Origin: Paraburkholderia sp. PREW-6R
GTDB taxonomy: Bacteria > Pseudomonadota > Gammaproteobacteria > Burkholderiales > Burkholderiaceae
DNA length: 64,000 nt
Assembly (NCBI RefSeq): GCF_039621805.1
Contig: NZ_CP155073.1
Location: 434,001-498,000, forward strand
Direction: 5' to 3'
Shown piece after piece: positions 56,974 through 64,000 of this stretch. Made by a program: the position numbers and the translations under genes. The first letter of the stretch is position 1. Each line of letters starts with the position of its first letter. A model generated the notes under the pieces. It searched no databases and had not been told where the DNA came from. It worked only from the letters and a program-made list of their open reading frames with translations.

Positions 56974-57534
56974 ATGGCAATCAATCCTTCATTCGCTGGC
57001 CGGGAATCGTACACGCGCACCGCCATTGCCTTTCATTGGCTTATCGCGCTCCTCATCGTGTGCGGATTTGCGCTTGGCTGGGTGATGACCGACATTCCCG
57101 GTTTCACGCCCACCAAACTGCGCTATTTCTCGTGGCATAAATGGATCGGCGTAACGGTATTCGCGCTCGCCGTCCTGCGCATTCTGTGGCGGGCCACCCA
57201 CGCCGCGCCTTCCATGCCGCGCCGTATGCCCGCCTGGCAGCGCGGCGCCGCGCATCTCGTGCATCTGCTCCTCTATGTGCTGATGGTGGCGATTCCCGCG
57301 TCCGGCTATCTCTACAGTTCCGCCGCCAACGTGCCGGTGGTGTACCTCGGGCTGATCCCGCTGCCGCGTCTGATCGCGCCGGACCCGCATCTCAAGGAAC
57401 TGTTGAAGAACGTTCATATCACGCTGAATTACACGTTGCTCGCGCTGGTTGCGCTGCATGTGGCGGCGGCGCTCAAGCATCAATGGCTCGATCGCGACGG
57501 CCTGCTCTCGCGCATGCTCCCTTTCCTCAAATAA
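56974..57534 (+). CDS. Cytochrome b561 family protein
   Basis: A 186-residue four-helix cytochrome b561 (CybB-like). Heme-ligand histidines are in place by pattern: FHW (His21) in helix 1, WHKW (His55) at the start of helix 2, and two further His in helices 3 and 4 (AHLVHLLLY and LVALHVAAALKH). It probably moves electrons to or from quinone in the inner membrane. It lies 8 bases before the first YceI gene; the b561-YceI pairing is also seen in E. coli (yceJ-yceI). Confidence 0.92.
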   Translation: MAINPSFAGRESYTRTAIAFHWLIALLIVCGFALGWVMTDIPGFTPTKLRYFSWHKWIGVTVFALAVLRILWRATHAAPSMPRRMPAWQRGAAHLVHLLLYVLMVAIPASGYLYSSAANVPVVYLGLIPLPRLIAPDPHLKELLKNVHITLNYTLLALVALHVAAALKHQWLDRDGLLSRMLPFLK

Positions 57535-57542
57535 GGATAACC

Positions 57543-58106
57543 ATGAAGGTCTCGTTTTATCGCTATATGCTCGCGGCGTTTGCGGCCGCCTCGCTTGCCG
57601 CGGCCGGCAGCGCGCTGGCCCAGGTGGACGTCGCCAAAAGTACAGTCACGGCGACGTCGAAGCAGATGAACGTGCCGGTGGAAGGCAAGTTCAACAGGTT
57701 CAGCGCGCAGATCAGCTTCAATCCCGCGACACCGGCCAACGGCACGGCGCAGTTCAGCGTAGACGTGGGCAGCTACGATCTCGGCGATGAAAGCTACAAC
57801 GATCAGGTGCGCGGCAAGGACTGGTTCGACGCGAAAACGTATCCGACCGCCACCTTCGTGTCGAGCGCGATTGCGCCGGCTGGCGGCAATCAGTACAAGG
57901 TCACGGGCAAGCTGACCATCAAGGGCAAATCGCAGACGGTGGTGGTGCCGGTCACGGTCAGCCAGCAGGGCGCGACGCAGGTGTTCGACGGCTCGGTGCC
58001 GATCAAACGCTCGGCGTTCGACATTGGTACAGGCGAGTGGAAAGACACATCGGTCGTGGCGGACGACGTCGTGATCAAGTTTCATATCGTCGCGGCGCGC
58101 AAGTGA
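57543..58106 (+). CDS. YceI-family periplasmic protein (first copy)
   Basis: A 187-residue protein with a signal peptide ([20 protein letters not shown]..., cleaved after ALA near residue 26) and a YceI lipocalin-like domain ([49 protein letters not shown]). YceI proteins bind isoprenoid or amphiphilic lipids such as polyprenyl chains. An AAGGAT site precedes the ATG at 57543. Its short gaps to the b561 gene and the second yceI show a single operon. Confidence 0.92.
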   Translation: MKVSFYRYMLAAFAAASLAAAGSALAQVDVAKSTVTATSKQMNVPVEGKFNRFSAQISFNPATPANGTAQFSVDVGSYDLGDESYNDQVRGKDWFDAKTYPTATFVSSAIAPAGGNQYKVTGKLTIKGKSQTVVVPVTVSQQGATQVFDGSVPIKRSAFDIGTGEWKDTSVVADDVVIKFHIVAARK

Positions 58107-58146
58107 CGCGGCTGCCGCATTGTCCAAAAGCACCAGGGAGCATGAA

Positions 58147-58725
58147 TTGAAAACTTCCACGTTGATTGCCGTCGGCGCGCTGGCGTCTTCTTTCTCGCTC
58201 GGCGCGTTCGCCGCCGACACCTATCTGCTCGACCCGACTCATACGTATCCGAGCTTCGAAGCGGATCACCTCGGCGGCCTTTCGGTGTGGCGCGGCAAGT
58301 TTACGAAAAGCTCCGGCACGGTAACGCTCGATCGCGCGGCCCGAACCGGCACGGTGGATGTAACGGTCGATCCGTCGTCGGTCGAAACCGGCAACAGCAA
58401 GCTCGACGAGCATCTGAAAACGGCGGAGTTCTTCGACGTCGCCAAATACCCGACAGCGACCTACAAGGGCACGAGCATCAAGTTCGACGGCGACAGGCCG
58501 GTCGAGGTCGAAGGCACTTTCACGATGCACGGTGTAACCAAGCCGCTCAATCTGACGATCGAATCGCTCAAGTGCATGCCGCACCCCATGCTCAAGCGCG
58601 AAGTGTGCGGCGTGGAAGCCAGCGCGCATTTCAACCGCGCCGATTATGGGATGGATTTCGGCACCAAGTATGGTTTCAGCATGGATACCAAACTGCACAT
58701 CCAGGCCGAGGGGATCAAGCAATAG
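58147..58725 (+). CDS. YceI-family periplasmic protein (second copy, TTG start)
   Basis: A 192-residue YceI protein with signal peptide ([22 protein letters not shown]) and YceI domain ([47 protein letters not shown]). I start it at the TTG at 58147: GGGAG (58136-58140) lies exactly six bases upstream and the signal peptide begins directly. An ATG at 58142 is out of frame and would make only Met-Asn before TGA. A TTG at 58120 would extend the N terminus with charged residues before the signal. It retains a Cys pair (CMPHP and VCGVE) that the first copy lacks. Confidence 0.9.
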   Translation: MKTSTLIAVGALASSFSLGAFAADTYLLDPTHTYPSFEADHLGGLSVWRGKFTKSSGTVTLDRAARTGTVDVTVDPSSVETGNSKLDEHLKTAEFFDVAKYPTATYKGTSIKFDGDRPVEVEGTFTMHGVTKPLNLTIESLKCMPHPMLKREVCGVEASAHFNRADYGMDFGTKYGFSMDTKLHIQAEGIKQ

Positions 58726-58793
58726 ATTCGGCGCTCCAACCGCGCCCTCGGTAACACCGTGTGTGCGCGCCAGGCGCTGCGATGCAACACGCG

Positions 58794-58831
58794 AGCCGCT
58801 TCGGTCATATTGACGACCAGGCGGCTTTTTT
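58794..58831 (+). terminator. Rho-independent terminator after the YceI genes
   Basis: Outer stem AGCCGC (58794-58799) pairs with GCGGCT (58821-58826), with an inner GGTC/GACC stem, followed by a six-T run. It ends the b561-yceI-yceI transcript. Confidence 0.75.
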
Positions 58832-58999
58832 CATTTATTGGCGACGCGCGAAGCCTTACGTGGCGGGGTTCGGGCATTTGCCGCTCGCGCCACTTTAATT
58901 TTTGATGTACATAGAGCGCATCAGCCGTATTGGTTGTGCGCGCATCCAGTCGGCGGTAAATCGAACACCAATAAAGGCTCGCGCGAACTGGAGATCTGA

Positions 59000-60277
59000 A
59001 TGAATGCATCAACTGCAACAAGTCTCGCGGGTACCCGGCAGAGTTCGTGGCGCGCGGTGGTGGCCGCGTCGATCGGCAACGCGCTGGAATGGTTCGATCT
59101 GGTGGTGTATGGGTTTTTCGCTCTCATCATCTCGAAGCTGTTTTTCCCCGCCGGCAACGATACTGTCTCGATGCTGCTCACGCTCGGCACGTTCGGCGTG
59201 TCGTTCTTCATGCGCCCGCTCGGCGCAATCGTAATTGGCGCTTATGCCGACCGCGCCGGACGCAAGGCGGCGCTGACGCTGTCAATCCTGTTGATGATGG
59301 GCGGCACGCTGATTATCGCGATTTTGCCGACCTATTCGAGCATCGGCATCGCGGCGCCCGTGATTCTCGTGATCGCGCGCCTGATGCAAGGCTTCTCGGC
59401 AGGCGGAGAGTTCGGCAGTGCAACCGCGTTTCTGGCGGAACACGTGCCGGGGCGGCGCGGTTTTTTCGCCAGCTGGCAGGTGGCGAGCCAGGGGTTGACC
59501 ACGTTGCTCGCCGCGGCCTTCGGCGTGCTGTTGACCGGCAGGCTGTCGCCGGAGCAGATGGGGTCGTGGGGTTGGCGCGTGCCGTTCTTCTTCGGCCTGC
59601 TGATCGGCCCGGTGGCCCTCTACATCCGCACGAGGCTCGATGAAACGCCCGAGTTTCTCGCCGCCGAAACAACCACGACGCCGCTGCGCGACACTTTCGC
59701 GAGCCAGAAACTGCGGCTGCTCATTGCGATCGGCGCAGTGGTACTCGGCACGGTTTCCACCTATCTGGTGCTCTTCATGCCGACTTTCGGCGTCAAGCAA
59801 CTCGGCCTCGCGCCGTCGGTCGCGTTTTCGGCGATCGCGTTGACCGGTCTGATCCAGATGGTGTTCGCGCCGTTCGTCGGTCATCTGTCGGACCGGCATG
59901 GACGCACCACGATCATGTTGATCTCGGCGGTGCTGCTGCTCGTCCTGATTTATCCGGCGTTTGTGTATCTGATCGCGCATCCCACTTTCGGCACGCTGAT
60001 GATCGTGCAGATCGTGTTCGGGTTTTTGATGACCGGCTATTTCGGCGCGCTGCCGGGTCTGCTCTCGGAGATGTTTCCCGTGCAAACGCGCACGACGGGT
60101 ATGTCGCTCGCCTATAACATCGCGGTGACGATTTTCGGCGGGTTCGGGCCGTTCATCATTGCGTGGCTGATCAGCGCGACCGGCTCGAAGGCCGCGCCGA
60201 GCTACTACATGATCTTCGCCGCCATCATCAGTCTGGTCGCACTGATGGCGGCACGCCGGAAATTAGGGTTCCGATAA
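59000..60277 (+). CDS. MHS-type MFS transporter (metabolite:H+ symporter)
   Basis: A 425-residue major facilitator with twelve predicted helices. The MHS/ProP-like signature is present: GNALEWFDLVVYGFFA (about residues 26-41), GAYADRAGRKAALT between helices 2 and 3, and GEFGSATAFLAEH. Such carriers import osmolytes, dicarboxylates, citrate or aromatic acids with protons; the substrate here is unknown. A GGAGAT site precedes the ATG at 59000. No regulator or catabolic gene lies beside it. Confidence 0.88.
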   Translation: MNASTATSLAGTRQSSWRAVVAASIGNALEWFDLVVYGFFALIISKLFFPAGNDTVSMLLTLGTFGVSFFMRPLGAIVIGAYADRAGRKAALTLSILLMMGGTLIIAILPTYSSIGIAAPVILVIARLMQGFSAGGEFGSATAFLAEHVPGRRGFFASWQVASQGLTTLLAAAFGVLLTGRLSPEQMGSWGWRVPFFFGLLIGPVALYIRTRLDETPEFLAAETTTTPLRDTFASQKLRLLIAIGAVVLGTVSTYLVLFMPTFGVKQLGLAPSVAFSAIALTGLIQMVFAPFVGHLSDRHGRTTIMLISAVLLLVLIYPAFVYLIAHPTFGTLMIVQIVFGFLMTGYFGALPGLLSEMFPVQTRTTGMSLAYNIAVTIFGGFGPFIIAWLISATGSKAAPSYYMIFAAIISLVALMAARRKLGFR

Positions 60278-60300
60278 CGCGTGCGCAGCTTGCAACGGTC

Positions 60301-60332
60301 AAAAAAAAGGCCGGTTCATCGTAGAACCGGCC
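60301..60332 (-). terminator. Rho-independent terminator of the yajC-secD-secF operon
   Basis: Read on the minus strand, the perfect 9-bp stem GGCCGGTTC/GAACCGGCC (plus positions 60309-60317 with 60324-60332) and six-base loop is followed by an eight-T run. It lies 38 bases after the secF stop; on the plus strand it may also stop readthrough from the MFS gene. Confidence 0.9.
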
Positions 60333-60369
60333 CACACTTTTCAACGCCTGGCTTAATGTGAAAGCGCGC

Positions 60370-61320
60370 TCAAACCTGCGCCCCGGCATTCGGATCATTA
60401 GGATCGATGCCGGCCTTCCTGTCCTTCAGCAGATCTTCACGCTTCACGCCGAACCACATGGCGAGCGCCGCAGCCACGAACACCGACGAGTAGATACCGA
60501 ACAGAATACCCACCGTCAACGCGAGTGCGAAGTAGTGCAGCGTCGGGCCGCCGAACAGGAACATGGACAGCACCATCATCTGCGTACAGCCGTGCGTGAT
60601 GATGGTTCGAGACATGGTGCTGGTAATGGCGTGGTTGATGACCTCGATCACGCTCAGCTTGCGTTCGCGGCGGAAGGTCTCGCGAATCCGGTCGAAGATG
60701 ACGACTGATTCGTTCACCGAGTAGCCGAGCACCGCCAGCACGGCGGCCAGCACCGACAGCGAAAACTCCCACTGGAAGAACGCGAAGAAGCCGAGAATGA
60801 TGACCACGTCATGCAGGTTCGCGATCACGCCGGCAATGGCGTACTTCCATTCGAAGCGGAACGACAGGTAGATCACGATCCCGACCACCACGCAGGCGAG
60901 CGCGAGCAGGCCGTCTGTAGCGAGTTCCTTGCCGACCTGCGGGCCGACGAACTCGACGCGCTGCAATTGCACCTGCGGCGTGTCGGCCTTCAATGCGTTC
61001 ATCACCTGATCGCTTTGTTGCGCGGACGTGAAGCCCGGCTTGAGCGGCAAACGGATCAGCACGTCACGCGAGGTGCCGAAGTTCTGCACCTGCGCGTCGC
61101 CGTAACCGAGCTTGCCGAGCGAGCTACGCACGGGATCGAGCGGCGCCGCGCCCGGATACTGCACTTCGATGACAGTGCCGCCGGTGAACTCGACCGACAG
61201 ATGCAGCCCGCGATGTACGAGAAAAAACACAGCGGCAACGAACGTCAGCAGCGAGATCGCGTTGAAAACCAACGCGCGCTGCATGAACGGAATGTCTTTG
61301 CGGAAACGGAAAAATTCCAT
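60370..61320 (-). CDS. secF: Protein translocase subunit SecF
   Basis: A 316-residue SecF with six transmembrane helices. Signatures are the N-terminal FRFRKDIPFMQRALVFN, the periplasmic P1-like region with FTGGTVIEVQYP, and LGYSVNESVVIFDRIRE (about 200-216) in the conserved membrane motif. SecDF uses the proton gradient to pull exported proteins through SecYEG. It starts 18 bases after secD. Confidence 0.97.
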   Translation of the reverse strand: MEFFRFRKDIPFMQRALVFNAISLLTFVAAVFFLVHRGLHLSVEFTGGTVIEVQYPGAAPLDPVRSSLGKLGYGDAQVQNFGTSRDVLIRLPLKPGFTSAQQSDQVMNALKADTPQVQLQRVEFVGPQVGKELATDGLLALACVVVGIVIYLSFRFEWKYAIAGVIANLHDVVIILGFFAFFQWEFSLSVLAAVLAVLGYSVNESVVIFDRIRETFRRERKLSVIEVINHAITSTMSRTIITHGCTQMMVLSMFLFGGPTLHYFALALTVGILFGIYSSVFVAAALAMWFGVKREDLLKDRKAGIDPNDPNAGAQV

Positions 61321-61338
61321 GATGTGGCTCTCCGGGAC

Positions 61339-63402
61339 TCAGCGGGATGAACCCGGTTTCTGCGGCGAATTCGGCGAATTCGTTGCGTTGCGCCGACGGA
61401 CGGTCGGCTTGCCGGCGCGAGCCTGGGCCGAAGCGGCAGCCCCGGCCTTCGGCCTTGCGGCGGCGGCTTTGGTCGCGGCGATCGCCTTGCCGGTATCCGT
61501 TGCGGTGTCGTCCTGACCGAGGTACGCAGACGAACCGGCCGTTACGGTTTCCGGACGCCACACCTGGCCGATCGCCAGCGACTTCAGCTTCTTCTTGCCG
61601 CCGTACCAGAGGTTGACGATACCGCGCGAGAAGAACACGGCCGAGAACATCGACGTGAGGATGCCGATACAGTGGACGATCGCAAAGCCGCGCACCGGTC
61701 CCGAGCCGAACGCGAGCAGCGCGATACCGGCGATCAGCGTGGTGACGTTCGAGTCGAGAATCGTCGCCCATGCGTGCGCGTAACCGTTCTGGATCGCCAG
61801 TTGCGGCGGCGCGCCATTGCGCAGTTCCTCACGCACGCGTTCGTTGATCAGCACGTTCGCGTCGATCGCCATACCGAGCGCGAGCGCGATAGCGGCGATA
61901 CCGGGCAGCGTGAGCGTGGCCTGCAGCATGGACAGCACGGCGATCAGCAACAGCAGGTTGACCGACAGGCCGATCATGGAGATCACGCCGAACAGCATGT
62001 AATACGCGATCATGAAGACGGCAATGGCCGCGAAGCCCCACACGACCGAATGGAAGCCCTTCCTGATGTTGTCCGCGCCGAGGCTCGGGCCGATCGTGCG
62101 TTCTTCGATGATGTCCATCGGCGCGGCAAGCGAACCGGCGCGCAACAGCAGTGCGAGGTCGGCGGCGCCTTGCGGCGTGGCCTGGCCGGTGATCTGGAAG
62201 CGGTCGCCCAGTTCCGATTGAATCGTGGCCACCGTCAGCACTTCGCCTTTGCCCTTTTCGAACAGCACCATGGCCATCGGCTTGCCGATGTTGTCGCGCG
62301 ATACGCTGCGCACTGCACGCCCGCCCGCCGAATCCAGACGGATGTTGACGGAAGGACGCTGATGCTCGTCGAAGCCCGCCGACGCGTCGATGATCCGGTC
62401 GCCCGTGAAGATGATCTGCTTGCGCAGCAGCACCGGCGTCTGGTTGCCCTGCGTGAACAGTTCGTCGCCCGGCGGCACCGGGTCGGACGGATTCGGGTGC
62501 GTATTGACCGGGTCGGCGAGGCGCGCTTCGAGCGTTGCCGTGCGACCGATGATGTCTTTCGCCTTCGCCGTGTCCTGCACGCCCGGCAGCTCGACCACGA
62601 TCCGGTCGGAGCCTTGCTGCTGGATCACCGGCTCGGCCACGCCGAGTTCGTTCACGCGGTTATGCAGCGTCGTGATGTTCTGTTTCAGCGCTGCGTCCTG
62701 AACCGACTTCTGCACCGCGGGCGTAAATGTGCCGACCAGTTGCACGCCGCCGTCCGGCGACGCCTGCGTGGCCCACTGCAGTTCGCCGATGCCGCGGCTC
62801 AGCTGCTTCGACGCCGCGTCCGCCGTCGCCTGGTCGGCGAAATTGATCACCACCGTCTGGTTGACGCGGTTCACGCCGCCGTCGCGAATATTGTTGTCAC
62901 GCAGCAGCGTGCGCGCGTCCGACGCGTCGGAGTCGAGCTTCTTGTTCAGTGCGCCGGCCATGTCGACCTGCAGCAGGAAGTGCACACCACCGCGCAGATC
63001 CAGACCAAGGTACATGGGCAGTGCGTGCAGCGCGGTCAGCCAGTGCGGCGACGCGCTTTGCAGATTCAGCGCCACCACGTATTGCGGGTCGTTCGGGTCG
63101 CTGTTGAGCGACTTCTGCAGCAGATCCTTCACGCGCAACTGCGTGTCGGTGTCCAGCAGACGCACGCGGATATTCGCGTTGGTCGCCGAGTTGTCGAACG
63201 TGACGTCTTCGGGCTTGATCTGATTGGAAGCGAGCGCTGCTTCGACTGCCGACAGCGTGGTCGAGTCGAGCTTGACCGTTGCCTTGCCGCTCGACACCTG
63301 CACCGCCGGCGCTTCGCCGAACAGGTTGGGCAGCGTGTACACGAGGCCGATGACCAGAGCCACCAGCATCACGGCGTATTTCCAGAGGGGGTAACGATTC
63401 AT
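61339..63402 (-). CDS. secD: Protein translocase subunit SecD
   Basis: A 687-residue SecD. The N terminus is MNRYPLWKYAVMLVALVIGL, followed by a large periplasmic region (P1 domain) with LGLDLRGGVHFLLQVDM and the SecD/F membrane part (ALGMAIDANVLINERVREEL). I start at the ATG at 63402; an upstream in-frame codon at 63441 adds residues not expected. The C terminus carries an unusual Ala/Lys-rich extension of about 60 residues (GKAIAATKAAAARPKAG...) ending in SPQKPGSSR. Confidence 0.96.
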   Translation of the reverse strand: MNRYPLWKYAVMLVALVIGLVYTLPNLFGEAPAVQVSSGKATVKLDSTTLSAVEAALASNQIKPEDVTFDNSATNANIRVRLLDTDTQLRVKDLLQKSLNSDPNDPQYVVALNLQSASPHWLTALHALPMYLGLDLRGGVHFLLQVDMAGALNKKLDSDASDARTLLRDNNIRDGGVNRVNQTVVINFADQATADAASKQLSRGIGELQWATQASPDGGVQLVGTFTPAVQKSVQDAALKQNITTLHNRVNELGVAEPVIQQQGSDRIVVELPGVQDTAKAKDIIGRTATLEARLADPVNTHPNPSDPVPPGDELFTQGNQTPVLLRKQIIFTGDRIIDASAGFDEHQRPSVNIRLDSAGGRAVRSVSRDNIGKPMAMVLFEKGKGEVLTVATIQSELGDRFQITGQATPQGAADLALLLRAGSLAAPMDIIEERTIGPSLGADNIRKGFHSVVWGFAAIAVFMIAYYMLFGVISMIGLSVNLLLLIAVLSMLQATLTLPGIAAIALALGMAIDANVLINERVREELRNGAPPQLAIQNGYAHAWATILDSNVTTLIAGIALLAFGSGPVRGFAIVHCIGILTSMFSAVFFSRGIVNLWYGGKKKLKSLAIGQVWRPETVTAGSSAYLGQDDTATDTGKAIAATKAAAARPKAGAAASAQARAGKPTVRRRNATNSPNSPQKPGSSR

Positions 63403-63520
63403 GAGTGGTCCAACGGGAAGGTTGGCTTGGAAGCGATGCATCCGGCGATCAGCGCGGGCGGTTCACGGTGTGCTGCGTGAACTGCGGAGCGAGGCCGCGC
63501 CGGATGCGAGAAAGCCGGCC

Positions 63521-63850
63521 TTAAAGCGACTTGATCGTGCCCTTCGGGAGAATCGTCGTGATCGACGCTTTCTGCACGGTGATCTCCGTGCCTTCCGAGA
63601 TTTCGACGCCAACGTAAGCTTCGCCCACCCGGGTGACCTTGCCGACGATGCCACCGTTCGTCACCACTTCGTCGCCCTTGGCCATGGCCGAGAGCATGTT
63701 GCGGTGTTCCTTCTGGCGCTTCATCTGCGGGCGAATCATGATGAAGTACAGCACGCCGAACATCAGAATCAGCGGCAGGAAGCTCATCAGATTCGATTCG
63801 ATGCCACCTGCTGCAGTGCCTTGGGCGAAGGCATTGGAAATGAACGACAC
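63521..63850 (-). CDS. yajC: Preprotein translocase accessory subunit YajC
   Basis: A 109-residue YajC with one transmembrane helix (about residues 23-42) and the conserved IRPQMKRQKEHRNMLSAM and TNGGIVGKVTRV regions. It starts with GTG at 63850, preceded by a GGAGAG site. It is part of the SecDF-YajC complex; the gene order tgt-yajC-secD-secF is usual, and tgt would lie beyond the right edge. Confidence 0.95.
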   Translation of the reverse strand: MSFISNAFAQGTAAGGIESNLMSFLPLILMFGVLYFIMIRPQMKRQKEHRNMLSAMAKGDEVVTNGGIVGKVTRVGEAYVGVEISEGTEITVQKASITTILPKGTIKSL

Positions 63851-64000
63851 GTTGGTCTCTCCGTTATATCAAAACGATCAAAAAAATCAGCCGATTATTC
63901 TACCACCGGCCCGACATGCGTCGGCGCGGCAAATCGGCTTTGCGATCAACCGTTTAAAGCCCGTTTTGCCGGCGACGAAAGATGATTGTAAGGTTTTCGC
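63851..64000. promoter_or_regulatory. Upstream region of yajC with a candidate -10
   Basis: On the minus strand a TAGAAT hexamer (plus positions 63897-63902) and an A/T-rich stretch just downstream could form a promoter for yajC-secD-secF. The -35 element is poor. No coding sequence is supported here. Confidence 0.35.

Noticed and set aside
61672..63480. Plus-strand frame of 602 codons opposite secD
   Set aside because: It is the complement of a clearly conserved gene and rich in Arg/His.
1..64000. tRNA, rRNA or riboswitch genes and mobile elements
   Set aside because: I saw no cloverleaf-like sequence, transposase, integrase or terminal inverted repeat by eye; a covariance-model scan would be the decisive check.

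Overview
The window looks like a chromosomal segment of a high-GC betaproteobacterium of the Burkholderiaceae, most likely Paraburkholderia or Burkholderia. Three things suggest this: GC-rich third codon positions with many long antisense open frames, a gene order typical of that family (glyQ-glyS-gmhB-plsC; lptD-surA-pdxA-rsmA; yajC-secD-secF; pqiA-pqiA-pqiB-pqiC), and a small DUF4148 exported protein. This is an inference from gene content read by eye; no database search was run. I saw no rRNA, tRNA, CRISPR array, insertion sequence, phage gene or toxin-antitoxin pair. Nearly all of the window is core genome.

Layout. 1-4.5 kb: a 5'-truncated fused FAD/Fe-S oxidoreductase, a HIT protein and a DUF971 protein. 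4.6-8.8 kb: a ubiquinone cluster (ubiE, a Tim44-domain membrane protein, ubiJ, ubiB). 8.8-14.6 kb: a TPMT-type methyltransferase, an FmdB zinc-ribbon protein, DUF502, aspS, nudB and a cardiolipin synthase. 14.7-21.9 kb: a fatty-acid beta-oxidation locus headed by a TetR regulator with an 18-bp perfect palindrome upstream (acyl-CoA dehydrogenase, fused hydroxyacyl-CoA dehydrogenase/enoyl-CoA hydratase, thiolase, separate enoyl-CoA hydratase). 22-23.4 kb: fdhD, divergent from a nitrate-reductase-associated protein whose stop codon lies inside a 14-bp tandem repeat. 23.7-26.8 kb: a large PAS-GGDEF-EAL c-di-GMP enzyme with a LOV-like PAS domain. 27-30.1 kb: DUF4148, a YciA-type thioesterase and an Atm1-type ABC exporter. 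30.2-38 kb: murU-amgK (peptidoglycan recycling), divergent from lptD-surA-pdxA-rsmA. 38-41.4 kb: a 13-bp tandem repeat, gloA, an NTF2-like protein, then, on the minus strand, a YgjP-type metalloprotease, plsC and gmhB. 41.4-46.5 kb: glyS, glyQ, mnmA and nudJ on the minus strand. 46.7-49.7 kb: the three-gene proton-translocating transhydrogenase operon. 49.9-56.5 kb: an RlmL/K-type rRNA methyltransferase, an unrecognised 298-residue protein beside an AT-rich stretch, and the pqi operon, all minus strand. 57-60.3 kb: cytochrome b561, two YceI proteins and an MHS-type transporter. 60.4-63.9 kb: secF, secD and yajC on the minus strand, ending in a strong terminator.

The genes serve respiration and quinones (ubi, pnt, b561/YceI), lipid turnover (beta-oxidation, plsC, cls), envelope building (lptD, surA, murU/amgK, gmhB, pqi, sec) and translation (aspS, glyQS, mnmA, rsmA, RlmL-like). 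I found no clear new multi-gene system. The best leads are the TetR palindrome, the LOV-like PAS domain with altered flavin contacts, the two GC-rich tandem repeats at gene 3' ends, and the orphan gene at 51.5-52.4 kb.
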